In this document: in pieces, positions 45,682 to 55,418 of the stretch
How the letters are laid out: the number at the start of each line of letters is the position of its first letter
Position numbering within the stretch: position 1 is the stretch's first letter
Source of the DNA: Colwellia psychrerythraea 34H
GTDB lineage: Bacteria; Pseudomonadota; Gammaproteobacteria; Enterobacterales; Alteromonadaceae
Reading direction: 5' to 3'
NCBI RefSeq assembly: GCF_000012325.1
Contig: NC_003910.7
Location: 1,550,001 to 1,614,000 of the forward strand
DNA length: 64,000 bases
The notes under the pieces: model-generated
What the model was told of the DNA's origin: nothing
Seen by the model: only the letters and a program-made list of their open reading frames with translations
The model's database searches: none
Made by a program: the position numbers and the translations under genes

Positions 45682-45725
45682 GGTTTCATCTATATCGATG
45701 AGCAACGTGCTAATAAGATAGCAAG

Positions 45726-46346
45726 TTAACTGTACTTATTTAACTCTAATTTTATCGCATCAATGATGGCATTAGGATCTTCTAAGTAAAAATTGTGATT
45801 AAGTAGGATGAGTTCATCATCTATAGCTAATAATAATGCAGGAATAGCTTGAGTTCCTATTATATCTTGAAGTGCATAAATTTCATGTACTTGTGCTGCA
45901 GCATCAGTGGTTAACTTGGTTTTATTAATCACTTTTGCTGGTACAGATAATTTGAACTCATCAATGATGTCGCTCAAATCTGCTGGCTCACTTAAGTCAT
46001 TACCTGCTGAGAAATGTGCCGTTTGTAGAGCATTTAATAATCCTAATGCTTGCTGTGGTGTTTTACCTACAGCCCAAGTCATGAGATTTGCGCATAAGGT
46101 AGAATCTTTTCCTTGTGCCAACTTACTCATATAATCAGGTGAAAAATTAACAGAAGATAATTCTTTAACTTGAGCTATTTGTTGCTTAGTTATTATATTC
46201 TCGCCGTCGGCATCTGAAAAGTAGGCACAATGCCATAAGTTCAAAGCCACTTCTGGTAACGCTTGGTTTACCGCATTCACTAAGGGAGTTGCTGCATAAC
46301 TCCACGGACAGTGACTGTCATAAATGAAAAATAATTCTGCTGCCAT
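45726..46346 (-). CDS. DsbA-family thioredoxin-fold protein, cytoplasmic
   Basis: The 206-residue product starts MAAELFFIYDSHCPWSYAATP: the CPWS motif at residues 13-16 is at the usual active-site place of a thioredoxin fold of the DsbA/FrnE class, with a single Cys of the usual CxxC pair. There is a helical middle and a cis-Pro region IGTQAIPALLLAIDDE near 165-180. There is no signal peptide, so it is cytoplasmic. Such proteins may act as glutathione-dependent transferases or isomerases; I cannot say which. It is on the minus strand with its own gap on both sides. Confidence 0.75.
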   Translation of the reverse strand: MAAELFFIYDSHCPWSYAATPLVNAVNQALPEVALNLWHCAYFSDADGENIITKQQIAQVKELSSVNFSPDYMSKLAQGKDSTLCANLMTWAVGKTPQQALGLLNALQTAHFSAGNDLSEPADLSDIIDEFKLSVPAKVINKTKLTTDAAAQVHEIYALQDIIGTQAIPALLLAIDDELILLNHNFYLEDPNAIIDAIKLELNKYS

Positions 46347-46388
46347 TATTTACTCTACAAAAGTTGATGATTTTAATTAAATATATCT

Positions 46389-46652
46389 ATACCCGCTTCA
46401 CTTGAAGATGCTCGTTCCAGGAAGTCTGAGCAATTCATAATCAAGGCACATTTTTTATTAAGGGTCATTCCCTTAAAAAGAAATGTAACGCAGAGTGTGA
46501 TTTGCTCAGCCTTCCCCAAGGGGCTGGTTTAGAAACGCTTTATGCTGCGTTATTGATGTCGACAATAGAATAACTATTCTCTTCAATCAATGTCTTGCCT
46601 AAAGGCGTTTCTAATGCCAGCTGAATCATGCATCTTTAAGTGAAACGGGTAT
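46389..46652 (-). repeat. 264-bp structured repeat, type B, with 6-bp flanking direct repeats
   Basis: It begins ATACCCGCTTCACTTGAAGA and ends with the near-complement ATCTTTAAGTGAAACGGGTAT. The copy at 61073 is its inverted relative. The core CTTCAATCAATGTCTTGCC matches the inverted core of the type A elements. ATATCT stands directly before (46383-46388) and directly after (46653-46658) the element, as a target-site duplication would. Confidence 0.82.
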
Positions 46653-46747
46653 ATATCTGATGATTTTAACTCGCCTTGTCCGATTATCCCACTATAAATC
46701 GACATTTGATGACAAATGATTTTTACCTCGCTAAAGGATCCTTTTTA

Positions 46748-46756
46748 TGGTATAAA
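46748..46756 (+). promoter_or_regulatory. Probable rpsB-tsf promoter, extended -10 with GC-rich discriminator
   Basis: TGGTATAAA is an extended -10 element, followed by ATGCGGCGC, a GC-rich discriminator of the kind that gives stringent (ppGpp) control. No good -35 box is seen at the proper distance. Transcription would begin near 46763 and give a leader of about 250 bases. Confidence 0.55.
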
Positions 46757-46916
46757 ATGCGGCGCTTAATTTTTAGTTAATCTGAGTTGTCTTTTTTATA
46801 AACGACAATAAATAGTTTAGCTTGGTTAAGTGACAATTTAAATCGACTATTCGATCAAGAAACTTGTTAGTTTTTTGGCTTATTAAGTCATTATTATAAA
46901 CTCACATACATCTATT

Positions 46917-47012
46917 AAAGGTATACCGGGGTGCTCAGCTTTTGACTATAAAGTCGAAACAAAGGAGTCGTGTATATTGGGTGTATGAACGCTTAACCCC
47001 ATAAAGGAAAAG
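46917..47012 (+). ncRNA. rpsB mRNA leader, probable S2 autoregulatory element
   Basis: The region just before rpsB holds a set of motifs like the conserved rpsB leader of gammaproteobacteria (known in E. coli as the region around t44): CGGGGTGCTCAGC, a GAC..GTC stem, AAAGGAGTCGTGTA, GGGTGTATGAACGC and TTAACCCCAT. GGGGT at 46928-46932 and GGGT at 46979-46982 can each pair with the same ACCCC at 46996-47000, giving two exclusive folds just ahead of the ribosome site AAAGGA. That S2 binds here is inferred. Confidence 0.6.
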
Positions 47013-47016
47013 AAAA

Positions 47017-47745
47017 ATGTCAAACGTTTCAATGCGCGATATGCTTAAAGCAGGTGTTCACTTCGGTCACAAAACTCGTTACTGGAATCCTAAAATGAAG
47101 CAATTCATTTTTGGTGCTCGCGATAAAGTTCATATCATTAACCTTGAACAAACAGTTCCTATGTTCAATGAAGCACTTGCTTTTGTAAACAATGTTTCAT
47201 CGAAAAAAGGTAAAGTATTATTTGTTGGTACTAAACGTGCTGCAAGTGATGCAATCAAAGATGCTGCTATTAAGTCTGACCAATTCTACGTTAACCACCG
47301 CTGGTTAGGTGGTATGTTGACTAACTGGAAAACAGTTCGTCAATCTATCAAACGTTTAAAAGATTTAGAATCTCAAAGCACTGACGGTACTTTCGAAGCG
47401 TTAACTAAGAAAGAAGCGTTAATGCGTACTCGTGAAATGGAAAAGCTTGATAAAAGCTTAGGTGGTATCAAAAACATGGGTGGTTTACCTGACGTTTTAT
47501 TTATCATTGATGCTGATCACGAGCACATTGCTATTAAAGAAGCAAACAACCTTGGTATCCCAGTAATTTCTGTTGTTGATACTAACTCAAACCCTGATGG
47601 CGTTGATTACGTTGTTCCAGGTAACGATGATGCAATTCGTGCTGTCACTTTATATTGTGATGCTGTTGCTAACTCTGTGCTTAGCGGCCGTGAGCAAAAC
47701 ATCGTAGTACAAGCTGAAAAAGACGGTTTTGTTGAAGCTGAATAA
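47017..47745 (+). CDS. rpsB: 30S ribosomal protein S2
   Basis: S2 binds late to the 30S subunit and is needed for S1 to join. The 242-residue product has the family signatures [22 protein letters not shown] at the start, [13 protein letters not shown], the [14 protein letters not shown] block and the C-terminal half with [33 protein letters not shown] is the ribosome site. It is the first gene of rpsB-tsf. The codon choice is narrower than in neighbouring genes (frequent GGT, GCT, CGT, AAC), as in highly expressed genes. Confidence 0.98.
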   Translation: MSNVSMRDMLKAGVHFGHKTRYWNPKMKQFIFGARDKVHIINLEQTVPMFNEALAFVNNVSSKKGKVLFVGTKRAASDAIKDAAIKSDQFYVNHRWLGGMLTNWKTVRQSIKRLKDLESQSTDGTFEALTKKEALMRTREMEKLDKSLGGIKNMGGLPDVLFIIDADHEHIAIKEANNLGIPVISVVDTNSNPDGVDYVVPGNDDAIRAVTLYCDAVANSVLSGREQNIVVQAEKDGFVEAE

Positions 47746-47773
47746 TTTCAGTTAACAATACGTTTATTTTCTA

Positions 47774-47801
47774 TTGCCACAAAAGTACGCTTTTGTGGCA
47801 A
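47774..47801 (+). terminator. Perfect 12-bp hairpin between rpsB and tsf
   Basis: TTGCCACAAAAG and CTTTTGTGGCAA pair without a fault around a TACG loop. No T tract follows (ACTTATTT), so it is more likely a partial terminator or a processing and stability hairpin that sets the rpsB to tsf ratio. Confidence 0.6.
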
Positions 47802-47879
47802 CTTATTTAATACTTATGCCCAAAATTGATTTAGTGATAATTCAAATATGGGGATAACAGAAAACTGAGGAATTAACTC

Positions 47880-48728
47880 ATGGCAATTACTGCTGCAATG
47901 GTTAAAGAACTTCGTGAACGCACAGCTGCGGGCATGATGGATTGTAAAAATGCTTTAGTAGAAGCTGAAGGCGACATGGAACTTGCGATTGAAAATATGC
48001 GTAAGAACGGTCAAGCTAAAGCGGCTAAGAAAGCCGGTAACATAGCTGCTGAAGGTGCAATTTTAATTAAAACTACTGATGGCCTTGCTGCTTTAGTTGA
48101 AGTTAACTGTCAAACTGATTTCGTAGCAAAAGATGATAACTTCTTAGGTTTTGCTAACGAAGTTGCTGACGCTGCACTTGCTTCTAAAGTAACAATCGCA
48201 GAGCTTCAAGCACAATTCGAAGAAAAGCGTATTACGCTTGTGACTAAAATTGGTGAAAACATCAATATTCGTCGCGTAGAATACGTTGAAGGTGCTAATT
48301 TAGCATCTTATAGCCATGGCGCTACTATCGGTGTTGTTGTTGCTGGTGAAGGTGATGCAGAATCACTTAAGCACATTGCTATGCACGTTGCTGCAAGCAA
48401 ACCTGAGTTCTTAACTCCTGATGACGTTCCAGCTGATGTTGTTGCCAATGAAAAGCGCATTCAAATCGAAATGGCGATGAACGAAGGCAAGCCTCAAGAA
48501 ATCGCTGAGAAGATGGTTACAGGCCGCATGAAGAAGTTTACTGGTGAAGTTTCTTTAACTGGTCAAGCTTTCATCATGGAACCTAAGAAAACTGTTGGTG
48601 TAATTCTTACTGAGAAAGGTATCACTGTTTCTAACTTCGTACGTTTAGAAGTTGGTGAAGGTATCGAGAAGAAAGAAGAAGATTTCGCTGCTGAAGTTGA
48701 AGCACAAATTGCTGCTGCTAAAGCTTAA
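47880..48728 (+). CDS. tsf: Elongation factor Ts
   Basis: EF-Ts reloads EF-Tu with GTP. The 282-residue product has the N-terminal domain [20 protein letters not shown], followed by the nucleotide-exchange motif [11 protein letters not shown] near residue 80, and the core subdomains with [12 protein letters not shown] and [17 protein letters not shown] precedes the ATG. Codon use is that of a highly expressed gene, as in rpsB. A strong terminator follows, so rpsB-tsf is its own unit and pyrH begins a new one. Confidence 0.98.
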   Translation: MAITAAMVKELRERTAAGMMDCKNALVEAEGDMELAIENMRKNGQAKAAKKAGNIAAEGAILIKTTDGLAALVEVNCQTDFVAKDDNFLGFANEVADAALASKVTIAELQAQFEEKRITLVTKIGENINIRRVEYVEGANLASYSHGATIGVVVAGEGDAESLKHIAMHVAASKPEFLTPDDVPADVVANEKRIQIEMAMNEGKPQEIAEKMVTGRMKKFTGEVSLTGQAFIMEPKKTVGVILTEKGITVSNFVRLEVGEGIEKKEEDFAAEVEAQIAAAKA

Positions 48729-48786
48729 TTCGTTTTATTTGATGGATTAGTTTTATTACTAGCAAAATCAAATAGCTTGAATTACC

Positions 48787-48817
48787 AAAAAACGTCTACC
48801 TAGGTAGGCGTTTTTTT
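48787..48817 (+). terminator. Rho-independent terminator after tsf
   Basis: AAAAAACGTCTACC and GGTAGGCGTTTTTT form a 14-bp stem with one T-G pair and a TA turn, ending in seven T. It lies 58 bp after the tsf stop. Confidence 0.95.
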
Positions 48818-49166
48818 ATGCCTACTATTTAGCGTCTGCTATTCTTTCGTTATTACACTGGTAGTCGTTCATTTGTTGAAGGGTAGAGCAGAGTACAAAA
48901 AGTGGAGTGACTGTATAAAGGTTGGATAATGTATTTACCTGCCAAGTAGCAATAAAAACGCTACACTTTGCTCCTTTTATCGCAATTTTTCCACTTTAAT
49001 TATTTTTTGCATCGAATGACTATACTATAAAACTCATACCGAGAATAAAATCACTTTAAGTTAAATGGATTTTAACCTTGAAAAGTCACCTGTTCATAAT
49101 ATTTACATAATAAAAATAGAGTTTTTTCAGTTTAGACTATCGTGTGTGAGCTAAACGTATTAAAAT
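48818..49166 (+). other. Long gap between the tsf terminator and a second terminator before pyrH
   Basis: About 350 bp with no reading frame of note. It must contain the pyrH promoter, but it also ends in a terminator at 49167-49197, which would be odd unless a short RNA is made from this stretch. TTGAAA at 49078-49083 and TATAAA at 49026-49031 are possible promoter parts without good partners. Confidence 0.35.
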
Positions 49167-49197
49167 AGCCGCGGTCTTTTGACCTCGGCTTTTTTTG
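49167..49197 (+). terminator. Rho-independent terminator just upstream of pyrH
   Basis: AGCCGCGGTC and GACCTCGGCT pair (one C-T mismatch) around TTTT and run into seven T. It lies 43 bp before the pyrH ATG and 439 bp after the tsf stop, which already has its own terminator. It is either an attenuator for pyrH or the end of a small RNA. Confidence 0.85.
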
Positions 49198-49240
49198 TGC
49201 TTAAATTTTATTACTTTAACCGCGACAGGAATTTCTCCCT

Positions 49241-49984
49241 ATGACAACCAATCCAAAACCTGCTTACCGAAGAATTCTATTAAAACTCAGTGGTGAAGCG
49301 CTGATGGGAGACGAGGGTTTTGGTATTGATCCAAAAGTACTTGACCGTATGGCTCAAGAAATAAAAGAGCTGGTAGAGATGGGTATTCAAGTAGGTCTAG
49401 TTATCGGCGGTGGAAATTTATTTCGTGGCGCAGGTTTAGCTGAAGCCGGTATGAACCGTGTTGTTGGCGATCAAATGGGTATGCTTGCGACCGTAATGAA
49501 CGGCTTAGCAATGCGTGATGCTCTTCATCGTGCCTTTGTAAATACACGTTTGATGTCTGCCATAGATTTAGCGGGCGTATGTGAACGTTACAACTGGGCA
49601 AATGCTATTAGTTTGTTAAAGTCTGGCCGTGTGGTAATCTTTTCAGCAGGAACAGGTAATCCATTTTTCACTACAGATTCAGCCGCGTGTTTACGTGGTA
49701 TCGAAATTGAAGCTGATGCCGTGTTAAAAGCGACTAAAGTTGACGGTGTATACTCAGAAGATCCTGCCAAGAACCCAGAAGCCGAACTTTATAGCGAACT
49801 AAGTTATGATGAAGTGCTTGATAAAGAATTAAAAGTAATGGACTTAGCTGCCTTTACTTTAGCACGAGATCACAACATCCCTATTCGTGTGTTTAATATG
49901 AATAAGCCAGGTGCTTTGAAATCTGTCATCATGGGTAATACTGAAGGCACAGTGATTTCACACAAGAAACGTACTGAAACTTAA
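49241..49984 (+). CDS. pyrH: UMP kinase PyrH
   Basis: PyrH phosphorylates UMP to UDP and in E. coli is the hexameric enzyme regulated by GTP and UTP. The 247-residue product has [20 protein letters not shown], the [32 protein letters not shown] block in the middle (residues about 60-90), [32 protein letters not shown] and the C-terminal [19 protein letters not shown] precedes the ATG. It heads the run pyrH-frr-uppS and so on. The terminator 43 bp ahead suggests attenuation. Confidence 0.97.
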   Translation: MTTNPKPAYRRILLKLSGEALMGDEGFGIDPKVLDRMAQEIKELVEMGIQVGLVIGGGNLFRGAGLAEAGMNRVVGDQMGMLATVMNGLAMRDALHRAFVNTRLMSAIDLAGVCERYNWANAISLLKSGRVVIFSAGTGNPFFTTDSAACLRGIEIEADAVLKATKVDGVYSEDPAKNPEAELYSELSYDEVLDKELKVMDLAAFTLARDHNIPIRVFNMNKPGALKSVIMGNTEGTVISHKKRTET

Positions 49985-50060
49985 GTCAAAACTAAGGGTG
50001 AGTAAGTCAGGATGTTTAAAGCCTGACTTAAGTTAACTTATTAATATTTAGGAAATTATC

Positions 50061-50618
50061 GTGATAGATGAAATAATTGAAGATGCTCAAGACCGCATGG
50101 GTAAAAGCATTGAAGCTTTAAAAACTAGCTTGACTAAAATCAGAACTGGTCGTGCTCATGCCTCATTATTAGATAATATTGTTGTTGAATATTATGGTAT
50201 GGATACTCCATTAAACCAAGTCGGTAATGTTTCAGTGCCAGATGCACGAAATCTTTCGATTACAGTTTTTGATAAAAGTATGATTTCAGCTGTTGAAAAA
50301 GCTATTATGAAATCTGATTTAGGCTTGAACCCGCAATCAAATGGCACGTTAATTCGCATTCCATTACCACCGCTTACAGAAGAGCGTCGTAAAGACCTTG
50401 TTAAAGTTGTTCGTGGTGAAGCTGAAGGCGGAAAAGTTGCTATTCGTAATATTCGTCGTGATGCGAACTCTGATTTTAAAAGCTTGTTAAAAGAAAAAGA
50501 AATCAGTGAAGATGATCACCACCAAGCTGAAGATTCAATTCAAAAGATAACAGATGTATTTGTGAAGCAAGTGGATGAAGTGCTTGTGAAAAAAGAAGCG
50601 GAACTAATGGAAATATAA
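50061..50618 (+). CDS. frr: Ribosome recycling factor
   Basis: RRF splits the post-termination ribosome together with EF-G. The 185-residue product starts at GTG 50061 behind AGGAAATT. It shows [25 protein letters not shown] at the beginning, [22 protein letters not shown] in the middle, and [22 protein letters not shown] near residue 110. Length and motifs are standard. It is followed by a terminator-like hairpin and then uppS 108 bp on. Confidence 0.98.
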
Positions 50619-50631
50619 GTTCGTTTATTAC

Positions 50632-50672
50632 AAAACGCCATGTTGTTGCTGTTTAGCCAACTGGCGTTTTTT
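50632..50672 (+). terminator. Terminator-like hairpin after frr
   Basis: AAAACGCCA and TGGCGTTTT pair, with GTTG / CCAAC pairing inside, and six T follow. It would part pyrH-frr from uppS and the following genes, at least in part. Confidence 0.85.
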
Positions 50673-50726
50673 ATTAATAGCGTTTTATAAATACGAAAAC
50701 TTAAATAATTAATGGAAAATTGTTAA

Positions 50727-51491
50727 GTGGATAATACCGACATATTGGTTGAACAAACTGATAATAAAAGCATCCCTCAACATGTTGCTATCATCATGGA
50801 TGGTAATGGCCGCTGGGCGCAACTGCAAGGCAAGGGACGAGTTGCAGGACACAAGGCTGGCGTTGAATCAGTACGACAGGTTGTTGCTACGGCCCGAAAG
50901 TCTAATGTTAAAGCGTTAACACTCTTTGCTTTTAGTAGTGAAAATTGGCAGCGACCGGCAAAAGAAGTCAGTGTACTGATGGATTTATTTATGTATGTGC
51001 TAACTAAAGAAGTTAAGCGTTTACATAAACATAATATTCGCTTTCAAGTGGTTGGTGATTTAAGCCGTTTTTCTGATAAATTACAAAAAAACATTGCTAA
51101 ATCAGAGCAGCTTACTGCAGATAATACTGGATTAGTATTATCCATAGCGGCAAATTATGGTGGTCGTTGGGATATCGCTCAAGCGGCTAAAAAATTAGCT
51201 AGTGACGTCAAACAAGGTACTATGTCCCTTGATGATATTAATGAAGAAACACTCAATGAACATACCTGTTTAGCAAACCTACCTACATTAGATCTACTTA
51301 TCCGTACCGGTGGTGATTATCGCATTAGTAATTTTCTCTTGTGGCAAGCTGCTTATGCAGAGCTTTATTTTACCGATACGCTGTGGCCTGACTTTAATGA
51401 AGTACAATTTTTAGAAGCCATGAGCTGCTTTGATCACCGAGAACGTCGTTTTGGCAAAACAGGCGAACAAGCAAGAAACGAAAAAATATAG
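50727..51491 (+). CDS. uppS: Undecaprenyl diphosphate synthase UppS
   Basis: UppS makes the C55 lipid carrier for peptidoglycan and O-antigen from farnesyl and isopentenyl diphosphates. The 254-residue product starts at GTG 50727. The catalytic Asp is D25 in [12 protein letters not shown]. Other motifs are [36 protein letters not shown] and [23 protein letters not shown]. The motif more often has Glu after RTGG; here it is Asp, a mild change. It begins a set of envelope genes with cdsA and dxr. Confidence 0.97.
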   Translation: MDNTDILVEQTDNKSIPQHVAIIMDGNGRWAQLQGKGRVAGHKAGVESVRQVVATARKSNVKALTLFAFSSENWQRPAKEVSVLMDLFMYVLTKEVKRLHKHNIRFQVVGDLSRFSDKLQKNIAKSEQLTADNTGLVLSIAANYGGRWDIAQAAKKLASDVKQGTMSLDDINEETLNEHTCLANLPTLDLLIRTGGDYRISNFLLWQAAYAELYFTDTLWPDFNEVQFLEAMSCFDHRERRFGKTGEQARNEKI

Positions 51492-51591
51492 TTGAAAACT
51501 TACTAAAAATATAATTAAGAATAGTAAGCCGAGTAACCTTACTCAGAGCTTGCCTGACTAGCATATAGTCCATTACTAAAAAGGGTAGCCC

Positions 51592-52455
51592 TTGTTAAAA
51601 CAACGAATTATAACGGCTTTAATATTAGCACCAGCTGCAATCTCAGCAATTTTCTATTTGCCCATTAACTACTTTGCCGGGCTTCTAATGGCAATTATCG
51701 CCATAGGTTCATGGGAGTGGGCCCGCTTTATGGGTTTGGTCAATACCATTCAACGTTTAGGTTATGTCGTAATCACTAGCGCTTTAATCGCTACTCTATG
51801 GTTTTTATTACCAGTAGATGAAACTTGGTTAGTCATAACAGGTGTACAACATGAAATAACGTCACTGTTGTGGTTAAGTGTTATTTGGTGGTTATTTGCT
51901 GCTTTATTAATGTTTTCATATCCTAAGTCGAGTGCTTTTTGGTCTAATAATAAATTTATAATTGCAATGTTTGGTTGGTTAACCTTAGTACCTACATGGC
52001 TTGCCTTTATGGTTTTACGTACAAATAATTATGTATTAGATGAATTTCAAGGTGCGCAGTTATTGATGTACTTGTTTATGCTAGTGTGGAGTGCTGATGT
52101 AGGTGCCTACTTTGTCGGGAAATCTTTAGGTAAACATAAACTAATGCCCAATGTTAGTCCTGGAAAAACCATTGAAGGATTTCTGGGTGGTGTCGTTTGT
52201 GCAGCTATCTTAACTGGGATCGTGGGGGTTTCATTACAATGGTCAAATGATAAGTTTATAACGGCTTTGTTAGTTACCTTATTGATCACCTCAATTTCTG
52301 TGTTAGGTGATTTAACGGAGAGTATGTTTAAACGTCAAGCGGGTGTTAAAGATAGTGGTTCTATCTTACCCGGTCATGGCGGTATTTTAGATAGAATAGA
52401 TAGTCTAACGGCAACTGCACCTGTTTTTGCTCTTTGTTACCTATTACTTGCTTGA
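51592..52455 (+). CDS. cdsA: Phosphatidate cytidylyltransferase CdsA
   Basis: CdsA makes CDP-diacylglycerol, the precursor of all membrane phospholipids. The 287-residue product starts at TTG 51592 (preceded by AAGGGTAG) with LKQRIITALILAP. It has about eight membrane helices. The signature is near the C-terminus: SADVGAYFVGKSLGKHKLMP, SPGKTIEGFLGG and then GDLTESMFKRQAGVKDSG and LPGHGGILDRIDSL, with the acidic metal ligands. It lies between uppS and dxr, as in E. coli and most relatives. Confidence 0.96.
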   Translation: MLKQRIITALILAPAAISAIFYLPINYFAGLLMAIIAIGSWEWARFMGLVNTIQRLGYVVITSALIATLWFLLPVDETWLVITGVQHEITSLLWLSVIWWLFAALLMFSYPKSSAFWSNNKFIIAMFGWLTLVPTWLAFMVLRTNNYVLDEFQGAQLLMYLFMLVWSADVGAYFVGKSLGKHKLMPNVSPGKTIEGFLGGVVCAAILTGIVGVSLQWSNDKFITALLVTLLITSISVLGDLTESMFKRQAGVKDSGSILPGHGGILDRIDSLTATAPVFALCYLLLA

Positions 52456-52503
52456 TAATCTCTGTATTTTCGAGCATTTTAATAAATTAATTGGGGTAAA
52501 TGC

Positions 52504-53739
52504 GTGTCTAAACGTCAACTTTGTATATTAGGTTCAACGGGCTCAATTGGTTGTAGTACTCTCGATGTAGTAAGACTTCACCCTGAACGATTCCAAGTCA
52601 TCAGTTTAGCTGCTTATACTAGCGTTGATGTGATATTCGAACAATGTATTGAATTTAAGCCACAGCAAGTAGTACTCGTCTCTAGTGAACACGCAGCTCT
52701 ACTTACTCAAAAATTAAATGACGCAAATGTTAGTAATATTACTGTTTTATCAGGTGAACAAGCTTTAATTGATATTGCCGAGTGTCAAAATTCAGATACA
52801 GTGATGGCGTCTATTGTCGGTGCTTCTGGTTTGTTACCGACGCTCGCCGCAGTGAATGCGGGAAAACGAGTGTTATTAGCGAATAAAGAAGCCTTAGTAA
52901 CATCAGGCGCTATTTTTATGGCTGCTGTAAAAGCCTCAGGCGCAGAGCTTTTACCTATCGACAGTGAGCACAATGCAATCTTCCAGTGCTTGCCATCCCA
53001 GCAGCAAGCTGAAATAGGTGAATGCCAACTTCTTGCCAATGGCATCAGTAAGATATTGTTAACTGGCTCTGGCGGGCCTTTTAGAACTAGAGCTATTGAT
53101 ACCCTAGAATCAGTGACACCTTCACAGGCGTGCGCTCACCCGAACTGGGATATGGGACGAAAAATATCCGTTGATTCTGCCACTATGATGAATAAAGGTC
53201 TTGAATTTATTGAAGCTAAGTGGCTTTTTAATGTTGAAGCTGAAGATATTCAAGTGGTTTTGCACCCCCAAAGCACCATACATTCAATGGTACAGTACAA
53301 AGATGGCTCTGTAATTGCGCAAATGGGCAATCCAGATATGCGTACTCCAATAGCCCATGCTTTGAGCTTTCCAGAACGTATTGAATCAGGCGTAGCACCG
53401 CTAGATTTTTTTAATACTCCCTCTTTTGAATTTCAACCCGTTGATTTTGAACGATATCCTAATCTGGAACTTGCAATTGAAGCGTGTAAGCAAGGTCAAG
53501 CTGCTTGTACTGCGCTCAATGCTGCCAATGAAATTGCTGTTGCTGCATTTCTAGACGAAAAAATAAAATTTACCGATATTTATAAAATAAATGAAACTTC
53601 TGTGAAAAAATTTGTCTCACAAAAGGTAGATAATATTAATGAGGTTATTGCCCTAGATGAGCAAGCGCGTTCATTTGCACAAACATTGTTAGCAGATTTT
53701 TTGCAAACTGAAGCGCTATCGCAAAAGGGTAATAAATAA
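52504..53739 (+). CDS. dxr: 1-deoxy-D-xylulose 5-phosphate reductoisomerase
   Basis: Dxr (IspC) makes 2-C-methylerythritol 4-phosphate, the committed step of bacterial isoprenoid synthesis, which supplies UppS. The 411-residue product starts at GTG 52504. It has the NADPH site [26 protein letters not shown], the metal and substrate site [48 protein letters not shown] in the middle, and the C-terminal [21 protein letters not shown]. It is about a dozen residues longer than the E. coli enzyme. The next gene starts one base after its stop. Confidence 0.97.
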   Translation: MSKRQLCILGSTGSIGCSTLDVVRLHPERFQVISLAAYTSVDVIFEQCIEFKPQQVVLVSSEHAALLTQKLNDANVSNITVLSGEQALIDIAECQNSDTVMASIVGASGLLPTLAAVNAGKRVLLANKEALVTSGAIFMAAVKASGAELLPIDSEHNAIFQCLPSQQQAEIGECQLLANGISKILLTGSGGPFRTRAIDTLESVTPSQACAHPNWDMGRKISVDSATMMNKGLEFIEAKWLFNVEAEDIQVVLHPQSTIHSMVQYKDGSVIAQMGNPDMRTPIAHALSFPERIESGVAPLDFFNTPSFEFQPVDFERYPNLELAIEACKQGQAACTALNAANEIAVAAFLDEKIKFTDIYKINETSVKKFVSQKVDNINEVIALDEQARSFAQTLLADFLQTEALSQKGNK

Positions 53740-53740
53740 C

Positions 53741-55099
53741 ATGATGGACTTTTTGTGGAACCTAGCATCTTTTGTTATCGCCTTAGGTATCCTAGTTACA
53801 GTACATGAATATGGTCACTTTTGGGTCGCTAGAAAAAACGGCGTAAAAGTTGAGCGATTTTCTGTCGGTTTTGGTCGAGCTCTTTGGCGAAAAACAGGAA
53901 AAGATGGCACTGAATATGTTTTGGCGATGATACCTCTGGGTGGTTATGTCAAAATGTTAGATGAGCGTATTGATGATGTTAAGCCTGAAGATAAAGATAA
54001 AACTTTTAATTCTAAAACAGTTTACCAGCGTATAGCGATTGTCGCAGCAGGACCTTTAGCTAACTTTATTTTTGCTTTATTTGCTTTGTATATAATGTTC
54101 CTTATTGGTGTTCCAAGTGTAAAACCAATGATCGGAAATATTAGTCCAAGCTCAATTGCAGCGGAAGCTAATCTAACAAAAGATAGTGAGATTGTTAGTA
54201 TCGCAGGCGATAAAACACGTAATTGGCAAGAAGTTAACCTTGCGCTAATAGGACAAATTGGTAATCAAGAAATAACCATTAAAACTAAAAATAGTGATAG
54301 CCAGTATATATCTAGCTTTACTTTAGACACCAGTAATTGGGAATTCTCACCGGATAAAACGTCGGCTTTAACTAGCTTAGGTATTTCGCCTTATAGACCT
54401 AAAGTACACAATGAATTGGCGGCTGTGGCAGAAAAAAGCCCTGCTGAGTTAGGCGGACTTTTAGTGGGTGACAAGCTCATCGCTGTTAATGATGTCTTAA
54501 CGGACGATTGGGTAGCTTTTGCAAAAGAGATAAAACAGTATCCGGGTAAAGAAGTATCAATCACTATTAAGCGTAATGATGAAATACTAACCCCCCTAGT
54601 GATACCAAACAGTATTGAACAAGCAGGAAAGGTTATTGGATATATTGGTGTTGCCCCTAAAGTTGATGCATGGCCAAAATCGTTATTAGTTGAATTAAGT
54701 TACGGACCAATTGATTCTCTCCAAGAAAGCGCACAGCGTACTTGGAATTTGACAAGTTTAACATTTAGTATGATAGGGAAACTTATTACTGGCGATGTAT
54801 CGGTAAAAAACCTAAGCGGTCCTATCGGTATTGCTCAAGGTGCAGGTAATAGTGCAAGTCATGGTTTTGTATACTTTCTAGGCTTTTTAGCGTTAATTAG
54901 TATTAATTTGGGAATAATTAACCTTTTACCGCTTCCAGTACTTGATGGTGGACACTTACTCTATTATCTTATAGAGCTTTTTACAGGTAAAGAAGTGCCA
55001 GAGAAAACGCAAGAGGCAGGATTTAAGTTTGGTGCCTTAGCATTATTGATGTTGATGGCTATTGGCTTATTTAATGATTTTAGTCGGGTTCTTGGGTAA
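53741..55099 (+). CDS. rseP: Site-2 zinc metalloprotease RseP
   Basis: RseP cuts the anti-sigma factor RseA inside the membrane and thereby frees sigma-E when the outer membrane is stressed. The 452-residue product begins with a membrane helix carrying the zinc motif HEYGH at residues 22-26, then a region of ERFSVGFG, two tandem PDZ domains (about 125-210 and 220-300), and the C-terminal helices with NLGIINLLPLPVLDGGH, which has the third zinc ligand Asp. The start may be either of two adjacent ATG codons. It begins one base after the dxr stop and precedes bamA. Confidence 0.97.
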   Translation: MMDFLWNLASFVIALGILVTVHEYGHFWVARKNGVKVERFSVGFGRALWRKTGKDGTEYVLAMIPLGGYVKMLDERIDDVKPEDKDKTFNSKTVYQRIAIVAAGPLANFIFALFALYIMFLIGVPSVKPMIGNISPSSIAAEANLTKDSEIVSIAGDKTRNWQEVNLALIGQIGNQEITIKTKNSDSQYISSFTLDTSNWEFSPDKTSALTSLGISPYRPKVHNELAAVAEKSPAELGGLLVGDKLIAVNDVLTDDWVAFAKEIKQYPGKEVSITIKRNDEILTPLVIPNSIEQAGKVIGYIGVAPKVDAWPKSLLVELSYGPIDSLQESAQRTWNLTSLTFSMIGKLITGDVSVKNLSGPIGIAQGAGNSASHGFVYFLGFLALISINLGIINLLPLPVLDGGHLLYYLIELFTGKEVPEKTQEAGFKFGALALLMLMAIGLFNDFSRVLG

Positions 55100-55418
55100 A
55101 TAATTATTTCTGCGAATATTACGCTTATAAAAAAGAGCGCACAAAGAAGTCACTAAAAATTTTAACAAAGTGATAATAAAAGTTTTAAGTTAAATCGTTT
55201 GAAGAAAGGATACACTCCTTATTGCTATCAAGCTTTATGAGATTTCAACGGATGGATAAAGAAAGTCGAAGAGGCTAATTTTAAGGTAAATACCTTAACA
55301 CTTTAATATTATTGGCTATGAGTCGTTTATTGAACTCAGTCTAATGTTAGAGTCACTGCTGTATATTGAGTGTGTAGCTAACCGTTTTTATAAAAAGAAG
55401 TAACGAAGTTTATAATAT
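55100..55418 (+). other. Intergenic region between rseP and bamA
   Basis: About 320 bp without a reading frame of note. bamA is often driven by sigma-E promoters in this place; I looked for GAACTT with GTCTAA at the right distance and did not find a convincing pair. The part near 55380-55405 has a purine-rich stretch that serves as the ribosome-binding region. Confidence 0.3.

Noticed and set aside
55330..55345. GAACTCAGTCTAA, parts of a sigma-E promoter ahead of bamA
   Set aside because: The two boxes are only two bases apart instead of about sixteen, so this cannot be a sigma-E promoter.
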